Shown here in pieces: positions 60,958 to 64,000 of a stretch of 64,000 nt of DNA; the stretch's first letter is position 1; every line of letters begins with the position of its first letter. Origin of the DNA: Imbroritus primus (GTDB lineage Bacteria; Pseudomonadota; Gammaproteobacteria; Burkholderiales; Burkholderiaceae); contig NZ_OZ201293.1 in NCBI RefSeq assembly GCF_964332355.1, forward strand, positions 434,001-498,000, read 5' to 3'. The position numbers and the translations under genes were made by a program. The notes below the pieces were generated by a model that saw only the letters and a program-made list of their open reading frames with translations, had not been told where the DNA came from and made no database searches.

Positions 60958-62031
60958 ATGTCCCAATTTCGTATTGCCGTGATTCCCGGAGATGGAATCG
61001 GTAAGGAGGTGATGCCGGAAGGCGTCCGTGTCATGGACGCCGCAGCCCGCAAGTTCGGCATCGATTTCAAGTGGGACTGGTTCGATTTTTCCAGCTACGA
61101 GTACTACCAGAAGCACGGCAAGATGCTGCCGGACAACTGGTTCGACACGCTGCGCGGCTACGATGCGCTATATTTCGGCGCGGTTGGCTGGCCGGCCGGC
61201 ATTGCCGATCACGTGTCCCTGTGGGGCTCGCTGCTGTTGTTCCGCCGCGAATTCGACCAGTACGTGAACCTGCGGCCGGTGCGCCTGATGCCGGGTATTC
61301 CGTGCCCGCTGGCCAACCGCAAGCCTGGCGACATCGATTTCTACGTGGTGCGCGAGAACACCGAGGGCGAGTATTCCAGCGTCGGCGGCCGCATGTTTGC
61401 CGGCACCGACCGTGAGGTGGTGCTGCAGGAAACCGTGATGTCGCGTGTCGGCGTCGACCGGATCCTCAAGTTCGCCTTCGATCTGGCGCAAAAGCGCCCG
61501 AAAAAGCACCTGACGTCCGCGACCAAGTCGAACGGTATCGCCATCACCATGCCGTACTGGGACGAGCGTGTGGAGGCTATGGCCCAGCGCTACGCAGACA
61601 TCAAGGTCGACAAGTATCACATCGACATCCTGACGGCCAATTTTGTGCTGCATCCGGACTGGTTCGACGTGGTCGTGGCCAGCAACCTGTTCGGCGACAT
61701 CCTGTCCGATCTCGGCCCGGCCTGTACCGGGACGATCGGCGTGGCGCCGTCGGCCAATATCAATCCGGACCGCACCTATCCCAGCCTGTTCGAGCCGGTG
61801 CACGGCTCGGCGCCGGATATTGCCGGCAAGGGCATTGCCAATCCGATCGGCCAGATCTGGTGCGGCGGCATGATGCTGGAGCACCTCGGTTATCCGGAGG
61901 CGGGCGCGGCCGTTCTCGATGCGATCGAGCGCGTGCTCGCCGCAGGCCCGGCCCACGCGCCGCTGACGCGTGACATCGGGGGCACGGCGGGCACGGCAGA
62001 CCTCGGCAAGGCGATTGCGGAGGCGCTATGA
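60958..62031 (+). CDS. ttuC: Tartrate dehydrogenase/decarboxylase (or D-malate dehydrogenase)
   Basis: 357 residues of the isocitrate/isopropylmalate dehydrogenase superfamily. AVIPGDGIGKEVMPEG starts it, NLRPVRLMPGIPCPL and VRENTEGEYSSVGGR carry substrate contacts, DVVVASNLFGDILSDLGP holds Mg2+ ligands, and EPVHGSAPDIAGKGIANP binds NAD. This subgroup acts on tartrate or D-malate. Coupling (ATGA) to the glycerate kinase gene supports the tartrate-to-glycerate role. The GTAAGGAGG inside the gene is not its start signal. The start is the ATG at 60958. Confidence 0.9.
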   Translation: MSQFRIAVIPGDGIGKEVMPEGVRVMDAAARKFGIDFKWDWFDFSSYEYYQKHGKMLPDNWFDTLRGYDALYFGAVGWPAGIADHVSLWGSLLLFRREFDQYVNLRPVRLMPGIPCPLANRKPGDIDFYVVRENTEGEYSSVGGRMFAGTDREVVLQETVMSRVGVDRILKFAFDLAQKRPKKHLTSATKSNGIAITMPYWDERVEAMAQRYADIKVDKYHIDILTANFVLHPDWFDVVVASNLFGDILSDLGPACTGTIGVAPSANINPDRTYPSLFEPVHGSAPDIAGKGIANPIGQIWCGGMMLEHLGYPEAGAAVLDAIERVLAAGPAHAPLTRDIGGTAGTADLGKAIAEAL

Positions 62032-63338
62032 GCCAGGGCGAGACCACACAGGCAACCGAGCAGGCACGGGCACTCCTGCGCCGCAGTTTCGACGCTGCCG
62101 TGGCAGCGGCCGACCCGCGCCAGATGCTGGCGCAGCACCTGCCCGACCTGACGGGGTACCGGCGCGTACTGGCGGTCGGCGCAGGCAAGGCCGGTGGCGC
62201 CATGGCGGTGGCGCTGGAACAGGCATGTGCCGGCAAGGTCGAGGTGTCGGGCATTGTCGTGACGCGCTATCACCATGCCTTGCCGACCAATCACATTCGG
62301 GTGGTCGAGGCGGGCCATCCCGTGCCGGACGCTGCTGGCGAGGCGGCATCGCGTGACATTCTCGCGGCGGTTTCCGAGCTCGGCAGCGAAGACCTGCTGG
62401 TGGTGCTGGTGTCCGGCGGCGGTTCGAGCCTGCTGTCCCTGCCTGCCGACGGCCTGACCATGGACGACCTGCGTGCGACCACCGATGCGCTGCTGCGTTG
62501 CGGCGCGCCGATTACCGAGATGAATGTGGTGCGCAAGCACCTGTCGCGCATCCAGGGCGGCTGGCTGGCGCATGCGAGCCGCGCCCCGGTGGTGTCGCTG
62601 ATCATTTCTGATGTGGCAGGCGACGATCCGAGCGCCATCGCGAGCGGCCCGACAGTGCCCGATCCCAGCACCTATGCGGATGCGCTGGCGATTCTCGAGC
62701 GCTATCAGGCCGACGTGCCAGCACCGGTGCGCACGCGGCTGGAGCGCGGTGCGCGCGGCGAACTGCCGGAGACGCCCAAGCCAGGCGACCCCTGCTTCGC
62801 GCGCGTCACCAACCGCCTGATCGCGACCGCCCAGGCGAGCCTGGAGGCCGGTGCCGCGCAGTTCGCGGCAGCCGGCATCCCGGTGATGATGCTCGGCGAC
62901 ACGGTGACCGGCGAGGCGCGCGAAGTCGCCAAGGTGTACGCTGCGCTGGTGCGCCAGATCCGCCAGCACGGCACGCCGGCCGCTGCGCCCGTTGCGTTGA
63001 TTTCGGGTGGCGAGTGCACGGTCACCTTGCCTGCCGGCGTGAAGGGGCGGGGCGGGCGCTGTACTGAATTCCTGCTGTCGCTGGCCTGCGAGCTTGAAGG
63101 CATGCCAGGTCTCTACGCGCTGGCTGCGGATACCGATGGCATCGACGGTTCCGAGGACAATGCCGGCGGACTGCTCGACCCGCAGACTGCGCAACGCGCA
63201 GCGACTGCCGGCATGACACCGCGTGGCCAGCTTGATGCGCATGATGCCTTCGGCTTCTTTGCCGCCAGCGACGACCTGGTGACCACCGGCCCGACCTACA
63301 CGAACGTCAACGACTATCGCGCCATCCTGATCCTGTAA
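62028..63338 (+). CDS. ttuD: Glycerate 2-kinase/hydroxypyruvate reductase-type (MOFRL) protein
   Basis: 436 residues. The DUF4147 part (AVGAGKAGGAMAVALEQ, VEAGHPVPD, VLVSGGGSSLLSLP, NVVRKHLSRIQGG) and the C-terminal MOFRL domain (LISGGECTVTLP, GRGGRCTEFLLSLA, ADTDGIDGSEDNAGG) are complete. Although called hydroxypyruvate reductase after ttuD, the family is a glycerate 2-kinase making 2-phosphoglycerate. It overlaps ttuC by ATGA, so glycerate formed from tartrate would enter glycolysis here. It is 3 bp before pyrC. Confidence 0.92.
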   Translation: MSQGETTQATEQARALLRRSFDAAVAAADPRQMLAQHLPDLTGYRRVLAVGAGKAGGAMAVALEQACAGKVEVSGIVVTRYHHALPTNHIRVVEAGHPVPDAAGEAASRDILAAVSELGSEDLLVVLVSGGGSSLLSLPADGLTMDDLRATTDALLRCGAPITEMNVVRKHLSRIQGGWLAHASRAPVVSLIISDVAGDDPSAIASGPTVPDPSTYADALAILERYQADVPAPVRTRLERGARGELPETPKPGDPCFARVTNRLIATAQASLEAGAAQFAAAGIPVMMLGDTVTGEAREVAKVYAALVRQIRQHGTPAAAPVALISGGECTVTLPAGVKGRGGRCTEFLLSLACELEGMPGLYALAADTDGIDGSEDNAGGLLDPQTAQRAATAGMTPRGQLDAHDAFGFFAASDDLVTTGPTYTNVNDYRAILIL

Positions 63339-63341
63339 GCC

Positions 63342-64000
63342 ATGACTACTCAAACGACCTCCATCGCGACGCCGGATACGCTGACCATCACCCGACCCGA
63401 CGATCTGCACCTGCATCTGCGCGACGGCAACATCATCGCCAGTATCCTGCCGGAAACCGCGCGCCAGTTCGCACGCGCCATCATCATGCCGAACTTGCGC
63501 CCGCCGGTGGTCACCACCGAGCAGGCGCGCGGCTACCGTCAGCGCATCCTCGATGCATTGCCAGCTGGCATGTCGTTCGAGCCGCTGATGACGCTGTACC
63601 TCACCGACAATACGCGCGCCGAGGAAATCACCACAGCCCATGAGAGTGGCTTTATCCATGCGCTCAAGCTGTATCCGGCCGGTGCGACCACCAACAGCGA
63701 TGCTGGCGTGACCGATCTCGCGCGCTGCAGCGCCGTACTCGAGCGCATGCAGGCGGTGGGCATGCCGCTGCTGGTCCATGGCGAGGTCGCCGATTCGGCC
63801 GTCGATACCTTCGACCGCGAAGCGGTGTTCATCGACAAGGTGTTGATTCCGCTGCGCCGCCAATTCCCGGCGCTGAAGATCGTGTTCGAGCACATCACCA
63901 CGCGCCAGGCGGCGGAGTACGTGCGCGACGCCGAGGGGCCGATCGCCGCCACGATCACGCCGCAGCATTTGCTGTACAACCGCAATGCGCTATTCGTGGG
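63342..64000 (+). CDS. pyrC: Dihydroorotase, 5' part (cut by window edge)
   Basis: About 219 residues are visible and the frame runs off the right edge. The zinc ligands appear in DDLHLHLRDG (HxH), the lysine that is carboxylated in FIHALKLYPAGATT, and a further His in LLVHGEV and FEHITT. This is the class II (E. coli PyrC-type) dihydroorotase, closing carbamoyl-aspartate to dihydroorotate in pyrimidine synthesis. It starts 3 bp after the ttuD stop. The C-terminal active-site Asp is outside the window. Confidence 0.93.
   Translation, partial: MTTQTTSIATPDTLTITRPDDLHLHLRDGNIIASILPETARQFARAIIMPNLRPPVVTTEQARGYRQRILDALPAGMSFEPLMTLYLTDNTRAEEITTAHESGFIHALKLYPAGATTNSDAGVTDLARCSAVLERMQAVGMPLLVHGEVADSAVDTFDREAVFIDKVLIPLRRQFPALKIVFEHITTRQAAEYVRDAEGPIAATITPQHLLYNRNALFV

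Overview
The window is GC-rich chromosomal DNA from a free-living Gram-negative bacterium, most likely a betaproteobacterium of the order Burkholderiales. The evidence is conserved gene order: DUF971-ubiE-Tim44-ubiJ-ubiB; FmdB-DUF502-aspS followed further on by nudB-EEP nuclease-clsB; a giant DUF3683 FAD/4Fe-4S oxidoreductase followed by a HIT protein; a LysR gene beside a glutamate dehydrogenase and gltIJKL. No genus can be fixed from sequence alone. No rRNA, tRNA, CRISPR array, transposase or prophage gene was recognised.

Layout. 1-4600: the end of a PhoD-like phosphatase, an SH3b protein, a GAF-PAS-PAS-GGDEF diguanylate cyclase, a DUF805 protein and a TauE/SafE permease. 4780-10420 is an accessory stretch: two paralogous proteins with an F-box-like helix region and C-terminal ankyrin repeats, a TerC/Alx protein behind a yybP-ykoY (Mn2+) riboswitch, an XRE repressor with a 24-bp operator palindrome, and a small unknown gene whose 3' end is duplicated on the far side of the second ankyrin gene. 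10424-19376: queF, ilvA, a YqaA protein, an orphan response regulator preceded by a coupled 38-codon ORF, the DUF3683 oxidoreductase and a HIT protein. 19447-27678: LysR, DUF924 and SDR genes, then an iron module (TonB receptor, shortened FecR, FecI, Fur-box-like site) divergent from an SbmA/YddA-type ABC exporter. 27715-37138: ubiquinone biosynthesis (ubiE, ubiJ, ubiB), a sodium/solute symporter, FmdB, DUF502 and aspS.

37139-41389 separates aspS from nudB, which are neighbours in many relatives. It carries a third F-box-like protein, a PhnA-type protein, a GAF-GGDEF cyclase and an unknown membrane coiled-coil protein. 41390-43934: nudB, an EEP nuclease and clsB. 44219-51740 is a fatty-acid beta-oxidation cluster: TetR regulator, acyl-CoA dehydrogenase, HAD-hydratase fusion, thiolase, enoyl-CoA hydratase and a convergent thioesterase. 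51924-59600: an Atm1-type exporter, LysR, glutamate dehydrogenase and the glutamate/aspartate ABC transporter. 59931-64000: a class II amidotransferase, the tartrate/glycerate pair ttuC-ttuD, and pyrC cut by the window edge.

The most unusual content is the set of three F-box-like proteins. F-box domains are eukaryotic SCF ubiquitin-ligase adaptors; in bacteria they are known mainly as secreted effectors (for example Ralstonia GALA and Legionella AnkB). The two ankyrin paralogs share a gapless 56-bp upstream block (40 identities) whose conserved parts look like an extracytoplasmic-function sigma promoter, which suggests a co-regulated host-directed regulon. This is inference: no secretion system is visible in the window.
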